DNA of 64,000 bases from Rummeliibacillus pycnus (GTDB lineage: Bacteria; Bacillota; Bacilli; Bacillales_A; Planococcaceae), in the NCBI RefSeq assembly GCF_002884495.1, contig NZ_KZ614145.1, positions 2,804,423 through 2,868,422 of the forward strand. The letters are read 5' to 3'. The notes below the pieces were generated by a model, which saw nothing but the letters and a program-made list of their open reading frames with translations, had not been told where the DNA came from and ran no database searches. This document shows positions 46,014 through 56,767 of the stretch, in pieces. The number at the start of each line of letters is the position of its first letter. Position 1 is the first letter of the stretch. The position numbers were made by a program, and so were the translations under genes.

Positions 46014-46973
46014 TTAATCAAATAATTTACTTACAGATTTGTTTTCGTAAATACGAACAATTGCATCTGCAAGTAATGTAGCAACAGATAATTCTTTAAT
46101 TTTTGGTATTTTCTTTTCATCTGGTAATTGAATTGAATTTGTAACAACCAATTCTTTAATTACAGAGTTTTCAATACGTTCAATTGCTGGACCTGATAGT
46201 ACTGGGTGAGTACAGCAAGCATACACTTCTTTTGCACCGCTTTTTACTAAAGCTTCAGCACCGATTGTAATTGTACCAGCTGTATCAATGATATCGTCGA
46301 TTAAGATACAAACTTTTCCGTCAACATTCCCAACAATGTTCATAACTTCTGCAACATTTGGTTTTGGACGACGTTTATCGATAATAGCAATTGGTGTTTT
46401 TAAACGTTCGGCCATTTTACGAGCACGAGTTACGCCACCGTGGTCAGGAGATACTACCACAACATCTTCTGGGTTGAAACCTTTTTGTTTAAAGTAATCA
46501 GATAACAAAGGAACACCCATTAAGTGATCAATTAGAATATCGAAGAAACCTTGGATTTGTGGAGCGTGCAAATCAAGAACAACTACGCGTGTTGCACCAG
46601 CAGTTTCTAATAAGTTTGCCACTAATTTTGCCGTAATTGGTTCACGTGAGCGTGCTTTACGGTCTTGACGAGCATAGCCATAATAAGGCATTACTACGTT
46701 TACTGTACGTGCAGATGCACGTTTTACAGCATCAACCATAATCAGTAGTTCCATTAAATTTTCATTTACTGGAGCTGAAGTTGACTGAACAATAAATACG
46801 TCACAACCACGAATACTTTCCTCAATACTGATTTGGATTTCTCCATCACTAAAGTGTTTTACAGAACTTTTCCCTAATTCTACACCTACTTCTTTAGCAA
46901 TTGCTGCAGCAAGTGGTTCATTTGAATTTAGTGAAAAGATTTTTAAATTTGAGTTAGCATATTGATACGGCAT
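46014..46973 (-). CDS. prs: Ribose-phosphate pyrophosphokinase
   Basis: Makes PRPP from ribose 5-phosphate and ATP. 319 residues with '[17 protein letters not shown]', '[21 protein letters not shown]', '[16 protein letters not shown]', '[16 protein letters not shown]' and PRPP loop '[15 protein letters not shown]'. Just downstream of glmU (23 nt), as in B. subtilis gcaD-prs. Confidence 0.97.
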   Translation of the reverse strand: MPYQYANSNLKIFSLNSNEPLAAAIAKEVGVELGKSSVKHFSDGEIQISIEESIRGCDVFIVQSTSAPVNENLMELLIMVDAVKRASARTVNVVMPYYGYARQDRKARSREPITAKLVANLLETAGATRVVVLDLHAPQIQGFFDILIDHLMGVPLLSDYFKQKGFNPEDVVVVSPDHGGVTRARKMAERLKTPIAIIDKRRPKPNVAEVMNIVGNVDGKVCILIDDIIDTAGTITIGAEALVKSGAKEVYACCTHPVLSGPAIERIENSVIKELVVTNSIQLPDEKKIPKIKELSVATLLADAIVRIYENKSVSKLFD

Positions 46974-46996
46974 GATGGCCTCCTGTTAATTTTTAA

Positions 46997-48367
46997 TTAT
47001 TTTAAATTTAATTTGTTAACATAGTTTTCTTTGTTTTCTTGTCGAGAACGTCCGATAGCAAGTGCATTTTCTGGAACATCTTTTGTAACAGTTGAACCAG
47101 CAGCGACAAATGAGTTTTTGCCAACTGTGACAGGAGCTATCAAATTAGCGTTACATCCAACAAAAGCATGATCTTCAATTACTGTTTGGTATTTATTTTT
47201 ACCATCATAGTTTACAGTAATTGTGCCACAACCAATATTGACGTCAGTACCTATTTTCGCATCTCCTAAGTAAGTTAAATGCGATGCTTTACTACCTTCG
47301 CCAAGTGTCGTTTTTTTCAATTCTACAAAATTACCAACCTTCGCATGGTTACCAACATTTGATGCTGGACGTATATGCGCAAACGGACCAATTGCAACAT
47401 CATCTCCAATTTGGCTATCTTCAACTACAGAGGAATGTACTGTCGTACGATTACCAATTTGGCTATTTTGAATATGACTATTAGGTCCTATTAAACAATC
47501 TTCACCGATGACAGAAGGGCCTTCAATCATCACACCTGGTTGAATAACTGTATCACGACCAATCTTTGCATCAACGCTGATATATGTGTTCTCAGGGTTA
47601 ATAATTGTAACGCCATTACGCATATGATTTTCGTTAATGCGATTACGCATGATTTTTTCCGCTTGGGATAGAGCAAATCGGTCATTTACACCAAGTGTTT
47701 CAGAAAAGTTATCTGTAACATAAGCCGCTACAACTTCTCCTTGTTTTTGCAAAATTTCAATCACATCTGGTAAATAATATTCACCTTGTGCATTATCATT
47801 ATTGACTAGTTTCAACGCAGCAAACAAGGCCTTGTTATCAAAGCAATACGTTCCTGTGTTGATTTCGGTTACTTTTTGTTGTTCAGGTGTTGCGTCTTTT
47901 TGTTCGACGATTTGAGCTACCTGACCATCTTCCCTACGTAATATACGGCCATAACCTTTAGGATCTTCGGCAATCGCAGTTAATATTGTTGCTTTTGCCT
48001 GATTTGCTTCGTGATATTCATATAGCGCTTTCATTGTTTCTGGACGAATTAATGGTGTATCGCCACAGATGACAATGGTTGTGCCCTCTAAATCACCAAG
48101 TAGTGGCTCTGCTTGTTGTACTGCATGAGCTGTACCTAACTGTTCAGCTTGTAACACATATTCACTTTTATCTTTTAATTGTTCTTGAACCTTTTCTGCA
48201 CCATGACCAACTACCGTCACAATACGTTCTGTATTCAATTCTTGAATATGGTCTACTACATGTTCAACCATCGGCTTGCCACAAACCGGATGTAGAACTT
48301 TATATAATTTGGACTTCATACGCGTGCCTTGGCCAGCAGCCAAAATTACGGCATAAATATTCGTCAT
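46997..48367 (-). CDS. glmU: Bifunctional GlmU (UDP-GlcNAc pyrophosphorylase / glucosamine-1-P acetyltransferase)
   Basis: Makes UDP-GlcNAc for peptidoglycan. 456 residues: nucleotidyltransferase domain 1-230 with '[20 protein letters not shown]' and 'GDTPLI', then a left-handed beta-helix of hexapeptide repeats with '[22 protein letters not shown]' and '[20 protein letters not shown]'. Full length. spoVG normally precedes it directly; here the NAD genes intervene. Confidence 0.97.
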   Translation of the reverse strand: MTNIYAVILAAGQGTRMKSKLYKVLHPVCGKPMVEHVVDHIQELNTERIVTVVGHGAEKVQEQLKDKSEYVLQAEQLGTAHAVQQAEPLLGDLEGTTIVICGDTPLIRPETMKALYEYHEANQAKATILTAIAEDPKGYGRILRREDGQVAQIVEQKDATPEQQKVTEINTGTYCFDNKALFAALKLVNNDNAQGEYYLPDVIEILQKQGEVVAAYVTDNFSETLGVNDRFALSQAEKIMRNRINENHMRNGVTIINPENTYISVDAKIGRDTVIQPGVMIEGPSVIGEDCLIGPNSHIQNSQIGNRTTVHSSVVEDSQIGDDVAIGPFAHIRPASNVGNHAKVGNFVELKKTTLGEGSKASHLTYLGDAKIGTDVNIGCGTITVNYDGKNKYQTVIEDHAFVGCNANLIAPVTVGKNSFVAAGSTVTKDVPENALAIGRSRQENKENYVNKLNLK

Positions 48368-48526
48368 TTTCGCAAGTCCTCCATTTAAGCAGATTTTCTC
48401 TTTAGACTATAAAGCAAATTTAATTAATTTTCAAGACTTTACGGCTTGACAAAACAATGAAGTTCAAATTAATATTATAAATTTTGTCTATTTTATTTTA
48501 ATAAAAATTCCTAGAGTAATAAAAAT

Positions 48527-49660
48527 TTACAATTCTAAACTATTTGTATATCTGGAAACCTCAATTAATCCTTCAGCAACTTTTTTAATATCTTCCCTAG
48601 TTGTATGACTACTAAAGGAAATTCGAAAGAATTGTCGCGCTTCATCCTTATGATAACCCATCGCTATTATTGCTTTCGTTCCAACCGAATTATTGACATC
48701 ACATGCGCTACCTGTTGAGATATAAATTCCTCGTTCATTTAAACGTAGCATTATATATTGCCCTTCTAATCCATTCATTCGCATGCCACAAATAGCCGGG
48801 TATTGTGCTTCAGTGGGTGCCTCAACAAATTGATAAGGACTATCTACTAATAATTTTTTTAATGTATTCCGTAATGTTGATAAATACAATAAGTTTGTTT
48901 GCTCTTTACTTTCTATTGCTGCTACTGCAAAAGCAGCGATTCCTGGTACATCTACAGTACCACCACGTAATCCCCCTTCATGTGTCAACCCAGGAAATAG
49001 AGGAGCAACTTTACATTTAGGATGAATGTATACGGCTCCACACCCCTTCGGTCCCCCAACTTTATGTGCAGAAAATGTCATTGCATCTACTTCACTAGCA
49101 AAACTTTCTAAAGGAAACTTTGTAAACGATTGAACACAATCTACATGACAACGGATCTGATGCTTTTTTGCTAATTTAGTGATTTGCTCGATAGGTTGAA
49201 TGGATCCTATCTCCGAATTGATATGCTGAATAGAAATGAGTATGGTATCTTCACATATAACCTCACGAATTGCTTGTAACCTAACCTGCCCATTTTGACC
49301 GAGTGGTAATCTGGTGATTCGAAATCCTTCTTGTTCTAGTGTATTCATTGCAGCATGCACAGAAGTATGCTCTGCAGCACTAGTAATGATATGTTTCCCT
49401 TTCTGAGCATTAGCACGAGCGATTGAAAGTATAGCTATTAGATTTCCTTCCGTTCCACTCCCTGTAAAATAAATCCCTTCTGGCATAACACCTGCACAAT
49501 GTGCGATCATACGTCTGGCATTCTCTACTATTTGTTTCGCGTTTGTCCCTTCATTATGAGGGCTCGATGGATTTCCATAAAACCTTTTTGCTATATCTCT
49601 GTATGTTTCTATAGCTTGTTCAGTCATTGGCGCTGTTGCTGCGTAATCAGCATAAACCAT
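48527..49660 (-). CDS. nifS: NifS-type cysteine desulfurase (NAD-synthesis associated)
   Basis: A PLP enzyme of about 377 residues mobilising sulfur from cysteine, probably for the NadA iron-sulfur cluster. 'VYADYAATAPM' at the N-terminus, 'TGSGTEGNLIAI', PLP Lys in 'FSAHKVGGPKGCGAVYI', 'LRGGTVDVPGIAAFA', active-site Cys in 'YISTGSACDVN'. The ATG at 49660 follows AAGGAGG. It is divergent from nadB-nadC-nadA, as in the nifS/nadBCA locus of B. subtilis. The regulator NadR/NiaR that accompanies it there is absent here. Confidence 0.93.
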   Translation of the reverse strand: MVYADYAATAPMTEQAIETYRDIAKRFYGNPSSPHNEGTNAKQIVENARRMIAHCAGVMPEGIYFTGSGTEGNLIAILSIARANAQKGKHIITSAAEHTSVHAAMNTLEQEGFRITRLPLGQNGQVRLQAIREVICEDTILISIQHINSEIGSIQPIEQITKLAKKHQIRCHVDCVQSFTKFPLESFASEVDAMTFSAHKVGGPKGCGAVYIHPKCKVAPLFPGLTHEGGLRGGTVDVPGIAAFAVAAIESKEQTNLLYLSTLRNTLKKLLVDSPYQFVEAPTEAQYPAICGMRMNGLEGQYIMLRLNERGIYISTGSACDVNNSVGTKAIIAMGYHKDEARQFFRISFSSHTTREDIKKVAEGLIEVSRYTNSLEL

Positions 49661-49701
49661 AAGTCTGCCTCCTTTTGTCAAGTACGATACATAAAAGCAA
49701 C

Positions 49702-49772
49702 ATTATATTTAGCAGAATCATAACCTTAAAAATACTTGTTTTAATTAATATTTTATGTCAAGATATGTGACA
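49702..49772. promoter_or_regulatory. nifS-nadB divergent control region
   Basis: A TATAAT on the minus strand (49707-49702) with weak -35 serves nifS. On the nadB side an inverted repeat TGTCA-N7-TGACA (49756-49772) is followed by AGACA. These TGTC/GACA words resemble, from memory, operators of the niacin-responsive repressor NiaR (YrxA). Binding is inference. Confidence 0.45.
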
Positions 49773-49798
49773 AGACAATTGTAAAGAAGGTTATAGAC

Positions 49799-51376
49799 AT
49801 GGAGATTTATACAGATGTCATTATTTTAGGCAGTGGGGTTGCAGCACTTCAATCAGCGCGTATTCTTAGTCAAAAACTCCGCGTCCAGATTATTACAAAG
49901 TCAAATTTACGAAGTAGTAGCACATATTACGCGCAAGGTGGGATCGCTGGTGTTCAGAGTCCAAACGATTCACTCCAACTTCATATTCAAGATACATTAG
50001 ATGCTGGTGGTCAACACAATCACAAAGAACATGTTGACACCTTGGTTACAGAAGGCATTAAAAGTTTAGAACAAATAATTGAAGAAGGTTTTCCTGTCGA
50101 TCGGTTAACAAATGGACAAATTTCACTTGGATTAGAAGGTGCTCATAGTAGGCACCGTATTATCCATGCAGGCGGGGATGCAACTGGTAAACATGTGATT
50201 GAACATTTACTACAACAACTTACAACCAACGTTACAATCAACGAATATGAAATGGCATACCAACTCTTAAAAAACAAAGCTGGCCGTTGTATCGGTGTCC
50301 ATACAATACAACCTAATGGAGAAAAAAATACTTACTTTGCACCCCATATTATTATTGCAACTGGTGGTGCTGGTGCGCTCTATACACATACATCAAATCG
50401 CCCTAACAACTTTGGTGATGGTATAGCATTAGCATACTTAGCTGGAGCAGCTGTAACAGATATGGAATTTGTTCAATTCCATCCAAGCCTTCTTCTAGCA
50501 AATGGACAAATTTTAGGTCTTGTATCAGAAGCTGTACGTGGTGCTGGTGGTCGCTTTGTTGATCGTAATCGGTATCCCCTTATGGAAGGTGTTCATCCAT
50601 TAGGTGATCTTGCTCCACGACATGTTACGGCATATGAAATGTATAAAGCTAGACAATCTGGAAAAGAGGTTTTTATTGATATTTCAGCCATTACAAAATT
50701 TGAAGAAAGATTTCCTACGATTGCAGCCCTTTGTCATAAAGCAGAAATTGATTTGAGGAAAAATCTTATACCGATTACACCAGGTAGTCATTTCATGATG
50801 GGGGGAGTTGTTACTGATGGTTATGGGCGCACATCGATTGAAGGTCTCTTTGCAATAGGTGAAGCTGCTTGCACAGGAGTTCATGGTGCAAATCGACTTG
50901 CTAGTAACTCTCTTTTAGAAGGTATTACATTCGGAAAACAAATGGCCCAGTATATTTTGCAAGAAGAAATCAGTCATATTGACTTTCACTCCATATCTCC
51001 TTCAACTTTTTACGAAGAACTGCCATTACTGCAAAAGCATGACCTACAACAATTAATGTCAACTAATGTTGGAATCATTCGTAACGAACAGAAATTGCAA
51101 AGGGCCGTTCAACATTTTTCCTTTCTTCAAGATATAGCAAAACTAAATTTGGACCATTTGTCTATGGGGCAACTAGAACTTCTATTTATGCATATTGTTG
51201 CTTTACTGATTACAAAAGGTGCGCTTGCACGATTAGAATCACGGGGTGCTCATATCCGTACAGACTATCCGCAAACAGATCAAGCACTTGAAAAACAATG
51301 GTTTATCCAAAAACAAGGTCAACTAATTAAAGGGAGTGTATGGCATGAATCAACTAAAACTCGAATCCATGCTTAA
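49799..51376 (+). CDS. nadB: L-aspartate oxidase
   Basis: FAD enzyme oxidising aspartate to iminoaspartate, first step of de novo NAD synthesis. 525 residues: FAD motif 'VIILGSGVAALQSARIL', 'STYYAQGGIAGV', 'EGAHSRHRIIHAGGDATGKHV', 'FVQFHPSLL', 'RGAGGRFVD', 'HFMMGGVVTD' and 'GVHGANRLASNSLLEG'. Ordinary length. It overlaps nadC by 32 nt. Confidence 0.95.
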   Translation: MEIYTDVIILGSGVAALQSARILSQKLRVQIITKSNLRSSSTYYAQGGIAGVQSPNDSLQLHIQDTLDAGGQHNHKEHVDTLVTEGIKSLEQIIEEGFPVDRLTNGQISLGLEGAHSRHRIIHAGGDATGKHVIEHLLQQLTTNVTINEYEMAYQLLKNKAGRCIGVHTIQPNGEKNTYFAPHIIIATGGAGALYTHTSNRPNNFGDGIALAYLAGAAVTDMEFVQFHPSLLLANGQILGLVSEAVRGAGGRFVDRNRYPLMEGVHPLGDLAPRHVTAYEMYKARQSGKEVFIDISAITKFEERFPTIAALCHKAEIDLRKNLIPITPGSHFMMGGVVTDGYGRTSIEGLFAIGEAACTGVHGANRLASNSLLEGITFGKQMAQYILQEEISHIDFHSISPSTFYEELPLLQKHDLQQLMSTNVGIIRNEQKLQRAVQHFSFLQDIAKLNLDHLSMGQLELLFMHIVALLITKGALARLESRGAHIRTDYPQTDQALEKQWFIQKQGQLIKGSVWHESTKTRIHA

Positions 51377-52202
51377 AAGATTTTTTATAGAAGATATCGG
51401 TGATGGCGATCTATCAGGAGAACGTCTATTTCCAAAAAACACAATAGGAATTTTCTCATTTTATGCAAAAGAAGCAGGAATTTTCTGTGGGGAAGATATT
51501 ATTACAACTGGATTTTCTTTATTAAGTAATGCGGTGAAATGCAATCTGTTAAAACACGATGGAGACTCCTTAAACAAAGGCGATCTCATCGCAGAAATTG
51601 AGGGACCTATGCAAACACTACTTGCTGGAGAACGAGTTATCCTAAATTTGTTACAACGTATGTCTGGCATTGCTACTGCTACCAGACAAGCTGTTAATCA
51701 GACAATTCACTCTACGACGAGAATTTGTGATACACGTAAAACAACACCAGGTTTAAGAATGCTAGAAAAATATGCTGTACGCATAGGGGGTGCATTTAAC
51801 CATCGAAATGGACTTTATGATTGTGTAATGTTAAAAGATAACCATATTGCATTTGCAGGAAGTATAACAAGTGCGATCAATACAGTACGGTCGCAAATCG
51901 GACATACCATTAAGATTGAAATTGAAATTGAAACAAAAGATCAATTGATTGAGGCAATCGAAGCAGGAGTTGACATTATAATGTTTGATAATCGAACTCC
52001 TGAAGAAATTAAAGAATGGCTTCCACTCGTACCACAACATATTACAACAGAAGTATCTGGTGGTATTCAATATAACCAAATTAAAGACTATGCAGCAACT
52101 GGAGTTGACTGGATTTCACTTGGCGCTTTAACACACTCCGTTAAAGCGCTTGATATAAGTGCACTCGTACAATGGAAAGGAGCTACTCAAAATGCCCACT
52201 AA
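51345..52202 (+). CDS. nadC: Quinolinate phosphoribosyltransferase (carboxylating)
   Basis: Converts quinolinate and PRPP to nicotinate mononucleotide. 285 residues: '[17 protein letters not shown]', '[16 protein letters not shown]', '[20 protein letters not shown]' with catalytic Arg/Lys, '[16 protein letters not shown]' and '[10 protein letters not shown]'. The ATG at 51345 follows GGAG by 8 nt and lies inside the end of nadB. Confidence 0.95.
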   Translation: MNQLKLESMLKRFFIEDIGDGDLSGERLFPKNTIGIFSFYAKEAGIFCGEDIITTGFSLLSNAVKCNLLKHDGDSLNKGDLIAEIEGPMQTLLAGERVILNLLQRMSGIATATRQAVNQTIHSTTRICDTRKTTPGLRMLEKYAVRIGGAFNHRNGLYDCVMLKDNHIAFAGSITSAINTVRSQIGHTIKIEIEIETKDQLIEAIEAGVDIIMFDNRTPEEIKEWLPLVPQHITTEVSGGIQYNQIKDYAATGVDWISLGALTHSVKALDISALVQWKGATQNAH

Positions 52203-53301
52203 CCTTACATTATTTGAAAAAATGTCCCAGTTGCCTCCACATTATTACACGCTTACAAAAGAAGAGATGGAATCACGTGTATGGGAGATTAAAAAACAAC
52301 TAGGTAAGAAACTTTTCATACCAGGCCATCATTATCAGCGCGATGAAGTTATTCAGTTTGCTGATGCTACTGGAGATTCTCTTCAACTTGCTCAAATCTG
52401 TGCTAATAATGCGGATGCAAAACATATCATATTTTGTGGCGTACATTTTATGGCTGAAACAGCAGATATGCTTACAGAAGATAAACAAATAGTTTATTTA
52501 CCTGATATGCGTGCAGGATGTTCAATGGCAGACATGGCGAATATCCATCAAACTGAAATAGCATGGGAGTCACTTCAAAAGCTTTTTGGTGATACTATTA
52601 TTCCACTAACCTATGTAAACTCAACAGCAGCTATTAAAGCTTTTACAGGTCGGAATGGTGGGGCGTGCGTTACTTCATCCAATGCGAAAACAATGGTAAG
52701 TTGGGCATTTACACAAAAAAAACGATTACTCTTTTTGCCAGACCAACATCTAGGTCGAAATACAGCCTTTGACTTGGGAGTTCCATTAGAACAAATGGCT
52801 ATTTGGGATCCTATGAGGGAAGAATTGATTTTTGACGGGACATTAGAAGATATCTGCGTAATATTGTGGAAAGGGCATTGTTCAGTACATGAAGGTTTTT
52901 CCACTTATAATATCAAACAAATACGAGATGAACATCCTGACATGCGTATTATCGTACATCCTGAATGTAGCCATGAAGTTGTCTCTAGAGCTGATGACAA
53001 TGGCTCTACTAAATATATTATCGATACGATTAAAGCCTCTCCTTCTGGTTCCTCTTGGGCAATTGGTACAGAAATGAATCTTGTTAGTCGAATTATTCGT
53101 CAGTATCCTGACAAAAATATTATCTCATTGAATCCAAATATGTGCCCTTGTATGACAATGAATAGAATTGACTTACCGCACCTTCTATGGTCCTTAGAAC
53201 TGATTATAGAAGGCAAGGAAGGTAATATTATTCACGTTGATCCGAAGACTACTACAGATGCTAAATTGGCATTACAACGAATGTTAGAACATGTTCAATA
53301 G
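52192..53301 (+). CDS. nadA: Quinolinate synthase
   Basis: A 4Fe-4S enzyme condensing iminoaspartate with dihydroxyacetone phosphate. 369 residues. The three cluster cysteines appear in '[13 protein letters not shown]', '[10 protein letters not shown]' and '[11 protein letters not shown]', the Bacillus-type spacing. '[17 protein letters not shown]' and '[13 protein letters not shown]' are the substrate-binding signatures. The ATG at 52192 follows AAGGAGCTACTCAAA and overlaps the nadC stop by 11 nt. Confidence 0.95.
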   Translation: MPTNLTLFEKMSQLPPHYYTLTKEEMESRVWEIKKQLGKKLFIPGHHYQRDEVIQFADATGDSLQLAQICANNADAKHIIFCGVHFMAETADMLTEDKQIVYLPDMRAGCSMADMANIHQTEIAWESLQKLFGDTIIPLTYVNSTAAIKAFTGRNGGACVTSSNAKTMVSWAFTQKKRLLFLPDQHLGRNTAFDLGVPLEQMAIWDPMREELIFDGTLEDICVILWKGHCSVHEGFSTYNIKQIRDEHPDMRIIVHPECSHEVVSRADDNGSTKYIIDTIKASPSGSSWAIGTEMNLVSRIIRQYPDKNIISLNPNMCPCMTMNRIDLPHLLWSLELIIEGKEGNIIHVDPKTTTDAKLALQRMLEHVQ

Positions 53302-53333
53302 TTTTCTTCTAAAATCTATCTATGTTCAATAAA

Positions 53334-53376
53334 AATAGAGCCTATTTCAATACATTATTGAAAGGCTCTTATTTTA
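53334..53376. terminator. Bidirectional terminator between nadA and spoVG
   Basis: AGAGCCT(A)TTTCAAT / ATTGAAAGGCTCT stem with A runs on one side and T runs on the other; serves the convergent nadBCA and spoVG genes. Confidence 0.85.
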
Positions 53377-53381
53377 TACCT

Positions 53382-53669
53382 TTATCGTTGTTCTTCCAAT
53401 ATTTCTACTACTTCTTCCTTTGAATCAGCATATGCAGCTAATACAGATTCTTGAATCTTTGATCGTGTGCCCGAGTTTATTGGATGCGCAATATCACGGA
53501 ACTCACCATCTGGCGTTCTTTTACTTGGCATTGCTACAAACAAGCCAGTATTTCCATCAATAACACGGATATCATGCACGACGAACTCGTTGTCCAGTGT
53601 GATGGAAGCAATGGCACGCATACGGCCATCAGTCTCTACACGGCGAAGTCTCACATCTGTTACTTCCAT
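53382..53669 (-). CDS. spoVG: Septation/sporulation regulator SpoVG
   Basis: A small nucleic-acid-binding regulator of about 95 residues: '[29 protein letters not shown]' at the N-terminus, '[21 protein letters not shown]' in the middle, matching the SpoVG family. The ATG at 53669 follows AGAGGTGGTGAAAAA. A sigma-H promoter and a very A/T-rich upstream block precede it, as for B. subtilis spoVG, where AbrB binds the A/T block. Unlike B. subtilis it is not adjacent to glmU. Confidence 0.96.
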   Translation of the reverse strand: MEVTDVRLRRVETDGRMRAIASITLDNEFVVHDIRVIDGNTGLFVAMPSKRTPDGEFRDIAHPINSGTRSKIQESVLAAYADSKEEVVEILEEQR

Positions 53670-53717
53670 TTTTTCACCACCTCTCATCTTGGATGTGTAA
53701 TTAGAATCTATTTACAT

Positions 53718-53747
53718 ATATTCAAGAAAAGTATAACTATTTCCTTC
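53718..53747 (-). promoter_or_regulatory. Sigma-H promoter of spoVG with A/T-rich upstream region
   Basis: GAAGGAAAT (53747-53739), 12 nt, CTTGAATAT with GAAT at 53723-53720, fits the sigma-H consensus RnAGGAwWW - 11-12 nt - RnnGAAT. Positions 53750-53820 are almost pure A/T. The 53688-54203 gap holds this promoter, the A/T block, an IS-end relic at 53961 and the ridA terminator; no gene was seen. Confidence 0.8.
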
Positions 53748-53960
53748 TTAATTTTAAACAATTTTTTAAAAATTTAAAAAATTATTTTCAATTTTGTAGA
53801 GAAAAATTTACAATTGCTATAATGAATAGCTTTAAATCTTAATCTTCAGTGTTAGATTATTGAATTCTATATTTCCTTAGATAAACCTTACTATCAGAAA
53901 ATAATAGCCCTATATAATAAGAGGCATGCTAATTAAGAGAAATGGGTAAAGAAATTGAGA

Positions 53961-53985
53961 TGTCTAACTTTTTGGGGTCACTTCA
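53961..53985. mobile_element. Solo terminal inverted repeat resembling an IS3-family element
   Basis: The 25-bp sequence starting TGTCTAACTTTTTGG and ending GGGGTCACTTCA has 5'-TG...CA-3' ends. Its reverse complement (TGAAGTGACCCCAAAAAG...) resembles the termini of IS150-group IS3 elements of Bacillales. No transposase and no second end are nearby, so this is a relic at best. Confidence 0.5.
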
Positions 53986-54118
53986 GGAACCTAGCTATGA
54001 AGCAGCTCACAACTCGCCACAGGAAATCAAGCGATGCGTAGCGTAACACTATGAATTATCTATAATACTTTGGTTGAAATTGAATAATCAATATACCTGA
54101 TTTAATCATCCTAAATAA

Positions 54119-54151
54119 AGAAAAACAAGCCATTAATAATAGCTTGTTTTC
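54119..54151 (-). terminator. ridA terminator
   Basis: AAACAAGCTATTATTAATGGCTTGTTTTTC hairpin; isolates ispE-purR-ridA from spoVG. Confidence 0.85.
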
Positions 54152-54203
54152 CATTCAACTTACTGTCTAAATAGTACTAAATAAAATTTGCGAGATTTAA
54201 CAA

Positions 54204-54575
54204 TTAAACTAATGCAATAACTTCGATCTCTACTTTTGCATCCTTTGGTAATCTTGCAACTTCAACTGTTGTACGAGCTGGTTTATGCGTACCAAAGTGT
54301 CTAGCATATTCTTCATTCATTTCTGCAAAATCTTCCATGTTAGCAATAAAGACAGTTGTTTTTACAACTTTGTCCAATGATGAACCTGCTTCTGCTAGAA
54401 CTGCTTTAAGATTTTCAAAAACTTGGTTTGTTTGTTCTGTGATATCTCCATCTACAAACTCGCCTGTTGGTGTTAAAGGGATTTGTCCTGAACTATAAAA
54501 TAGATTGTTAACAATCATGCCTTGAACGTAAGGTCCAATTGCTGCTGGTGCATTTTTTGTTGCTACTTCATTCAT
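54204..54575 (-). CDS. ridA: Enamine/imine deaminase RidA (YabJ)
   Basis: Hydrolyses reactive 2-aminoacrylate-type imines. 123 residues: '[26 protein letters not shown]', '[30 protein letters not shown]' and '[25 protein letters not shown]' with the substrate-binding Arg. The ATG shares one nt with the purR stop (TAATG), so translation is coupled. In B. subtilis YabJ is also linked to purine control. Confidence 0.96.
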   Translation of the reverse strand: MNEVATKNAPAAIGPYVQGMIVNNLFYSSGQIPLTPTGEFVDGDITEQTNQVFENLKAVLAEAGSSLDKVVKTTVFIANMEDFAEMNEEYARHFGTHKPARTTVEVARLPKDAKVEIEVIALV

Positions 54576-55405
54576 TACTTATTTCCACCCTTCTCAAAAT
54601 AGTTTCCTTCGCATAAAGCAATGGTACGATCTTTTTCATTTACTTCTTTTAATTTTACTAATGAATAATAATCGTCCACTAAACGCTCATCGGGATGTTC
54701 AGCTTCTACTAATACAGCAATACCTGCTAAAGTACAATCGAACTCTTCCAATAAGTTTTTCATTCCATTCATTGTACCCCCGACCTTCATAAAGTCATCG
54801 GTAATCAGTACACGTTGGCCACTTTTCATACTACGTTTTGATAAGACCATCGTTTGAATACGACGTGAAGAGCCAGAAACATAATTAATACTTACAGTTG
54901 AGCCTTCAGTTACTTTATTGTCACGACGTACAACAACAACTGGCACATTTAAATGTCTAGCAATCGCATGTGCGATTGAAATTCCTTTTGTTGCTACTGT
55001 CATGATGACATCTATTTCTTGATCGCAAAAAGCAGAGGCAAATACTTTTCCTACACGATTTATTAATTCGGGATTCCCCAATAAATCAGTCATAAATAAA
55101 TATCCGCCAGGTAACAAACGATCGGAATGACTTAATTCTTTTATCAACTCTTGTATTACTTCTTTTACAGTTGCATCTGGCACTTTGGGAATATATTTAA
55201 CACCCCCTGCAGCTCCTGGGACTGTCACTAATAAACCAATCCCTCTTTCCTCAAATGTATCTTTAACAATCGACAAGTCTTCACTTATTGAAGATTTTGC
55301 AGATTGATACAATTCTGCGAAAAATGTAAGGGGGACTAACTGCTGTGGATGCTCCATTAAATAATGCGTCATATCAACTAGGCGCTCGCTACGCTTCCAT
55401 TTCAT
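54575..55405 (-). CDS. purR: Purine operon repressor PurR
   Basis: 276 residues: N-terminal winged helix (1-75, '[20 protein letters not shown]', '[16 protein letters not shown]'), then a phosphoribosyltransferase fold with PRPP loop '[14 protein letters not shown]'. PRPP binding releases it from purine-gene operators. The ATG at 55405 follows AGGAGAGGATTTT; earlier in-frame codons lack a site. Confidence 0.96.
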   Translation of the reverse strand: MKWKRSERLVDMTHYLMEHPQQLVPLTFFAELYQSAKSSISEDLSIVKDTFEERGIGLLVTVPGAAGGVKYIPKVPDATVKEVIQELIKELSHSDRLLPGGYLFMTDLLGNPELINRVGKVFASAFCDQEIDVIMTVATKGISIAHAIARHLNVPVVVVRRDNKVTEGSTVSINYVSGSSRRIQTMVLSKRSMKSGQRVLITDDFMKVGGTMNGMKNLLEEFDCTLAGIAVLVEAEHPDERLVDDYYSLVKLKEVNEKDRTIALCEGNYFEKGGNK

Positions 55406-55460
55406 AAAATCCTCTCCTGAACACGAATGTTTATACAAAAAATACCACAATTATACGCAT

Positions 55461-56327
55461 TTAAGCAAGAATATCTCTTTCACCTAACAAGCGTACAGCA
55501 TATACTTCATCACAAAAACCTCTAAGGCCATTTACAATGCGACTAACACGTGCCTTGTTTTGTACAAGGCCAAATACCGTTGGACCACTTCCACTCATTA
55601 ATACAGCATCTGCTCCAAAGCGGCTCATTTGTTCTTTAATTACTGCTACTTCTGGGTGTAACTTTAGTGTCACACTCTCTAATACATTACCAATAGTACT
55701 GCATAATAGAGTATAATCTTTGTCTTCAATGGCTTGTCTCATTTGCAATGTATTTGGATGTTTTACTTCCTCAATATTCAAACCACCATAAACTGCTGCT
55801 GTTGAAACACCAATTGTTGGTTTTGCCAAAACCACCCAACAGCTGGGTGGCGTAGCAATATGCTCAATTTTTTCGCCTCTTCCTCTAGCAATTGCCGTTC
55901 CACCGTAAACACAAAACGAAACATCTGAACCAATTTTAGCTCCTAGCTCAGCTAATTTATCAATTGATAGATTGAGATTCCATAATGTATTTAGACCTTT
56001 TAATGTTGCTGCTGCATCACTGCTGCCACCAGCTAAACCAGCAGCTACAGGAATTTGCTTATCAATAGTAATAGATACACCTTTTTGAACGCTATATGTA
56101 TCTTGCAATAATTTTGCAGCTTGATATGCTAGATTTCTTTGATCATCAGGAACAAAATTACTGCTCGAATGGATTAGAATTTGTCCATCATTACGAATTT
56201 TTAAACCCACACGATCCGCTAAATCAACTGTCGTCATCACCATTTCAACTTCATGATAACCATCCGGTCGTTTATATAATACATCAAGCGTCAAATTTAT
56301 TTTGGCAGGTGCTTTAACATAAAGCAT
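55461..56327 (-). CDS. ispE: 4-diphosphocytidyl-2-C-methyl-D-erythritol kinase
   Basis: GHMP kinase of the MEP isoprenoid pathway. 288 residues: '[26 protein letters not shown]', ATP loop '[20 protein letters not shown]' and '[13 protein letters not shown]'. The ATG follows GGAGGCGGAAAT. Upstream of purR, as in B. subtilis. Confidence 0.96.
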   Translation of the reverse strand: MLYVKAPAKINLTLDVLYKRPDGYHEVEMVMTTVDLADRVGLKIRNDGQILIHSSSNFVPDDQRNLAYQAAKLLQDTYSVQKGVSITIDKQIPVAAGLAGGSSDAAATLKGLNTLWNLNLSIDKLAELGAKIGSDVSFCVYGGTAIARGRGEKIEHIATPPSCWVVLAKPTIGVSTAAVYGGLNIEEVKHPNTLQMRQAIEDKDYTLLCSTIGNVLESVTLKLHPEVAVIKEQMSRFGADAVLMSGSGPTVFGLVQNKARVSRIVNGLRGFCDEVYAVRLLGERDILA

Positions 56328-56473
56328 ATTTCCGCCTCCTCCCCAAATATATAAAAAGAAGATTTCAATCTCCGTTCTTTTAACTGAGTTCTATTCTACC
56401 ACAGGAAAAGAAAGTTGAGTTATTTCGTCTATAATCTATTAAAGCATACCCATGTATTATCATTCATAAACAA

Positions 56474-56510
56474 AAACAGCTCTCCCCTAAGTATTTAGGG
56501 GGAACTGTTT
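56474..56510 (-). terminator. sspF terminator
   Basis: AACAGTTCCCCCTAA / TTAGGGGAGAGCTGTT hairpin followed by TTTG. Confidence 0.85.
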
Positions 56511-56553
56511 CTTGCCAGTACGTATCGTATTATTTAACTTGGTTTAGATAACC

Positions 56554-56736
56554 CTATTTTTGGCTATCTTGCATTGCTTGTTGGCGCTCTGCCATTTCAA
56601 TTGCTTTTTTCACCATGTTCCCGGCATCTCGTGCTTTGATCCCGCCCCAGCCCTCGCGTTCTACAGTATCGTAAAAGCCTAATTCTTTTGCGATTTCTAC
56701 TTTCAAACGATCAGACATAATTGACTTTCTCGCCAT
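56554..56736 (-). CDS. sspF: Small acid-soluble spore protein, alpha/beta type, SspF
   Basis: 60 residues: '[20 protein letters not shown]', '[20 protein letters not shown]', '[13 protein letters not shown]'. It matches SspF as I recall it, including the FYDTV and GNMVK motifs. Binds and protects spore DNA. The start follows AAGGAGGAATTTCGT; a longer in-frame extension would include the sigma-G promoter and is rejected. Confidence 0.95.
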   Translation of the reverse strand: MARKSIMSDRLKVEIAKELGFYDTVEREGWGGIKARDAGNMVKKAIEMAERQQAMQDSQK

Positions 56737-56767
56737 ACGAAATTCCTCCTTTAACGACTGACGAGGA

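Noticed and set aside
53967..54045. A short frame beginning MSNFLGSLQEP after 53958
   Set aside because: Only 28 codons, no ribosome binding site, and it overlaps the IS-end-like sequence; no sign of a real gene.
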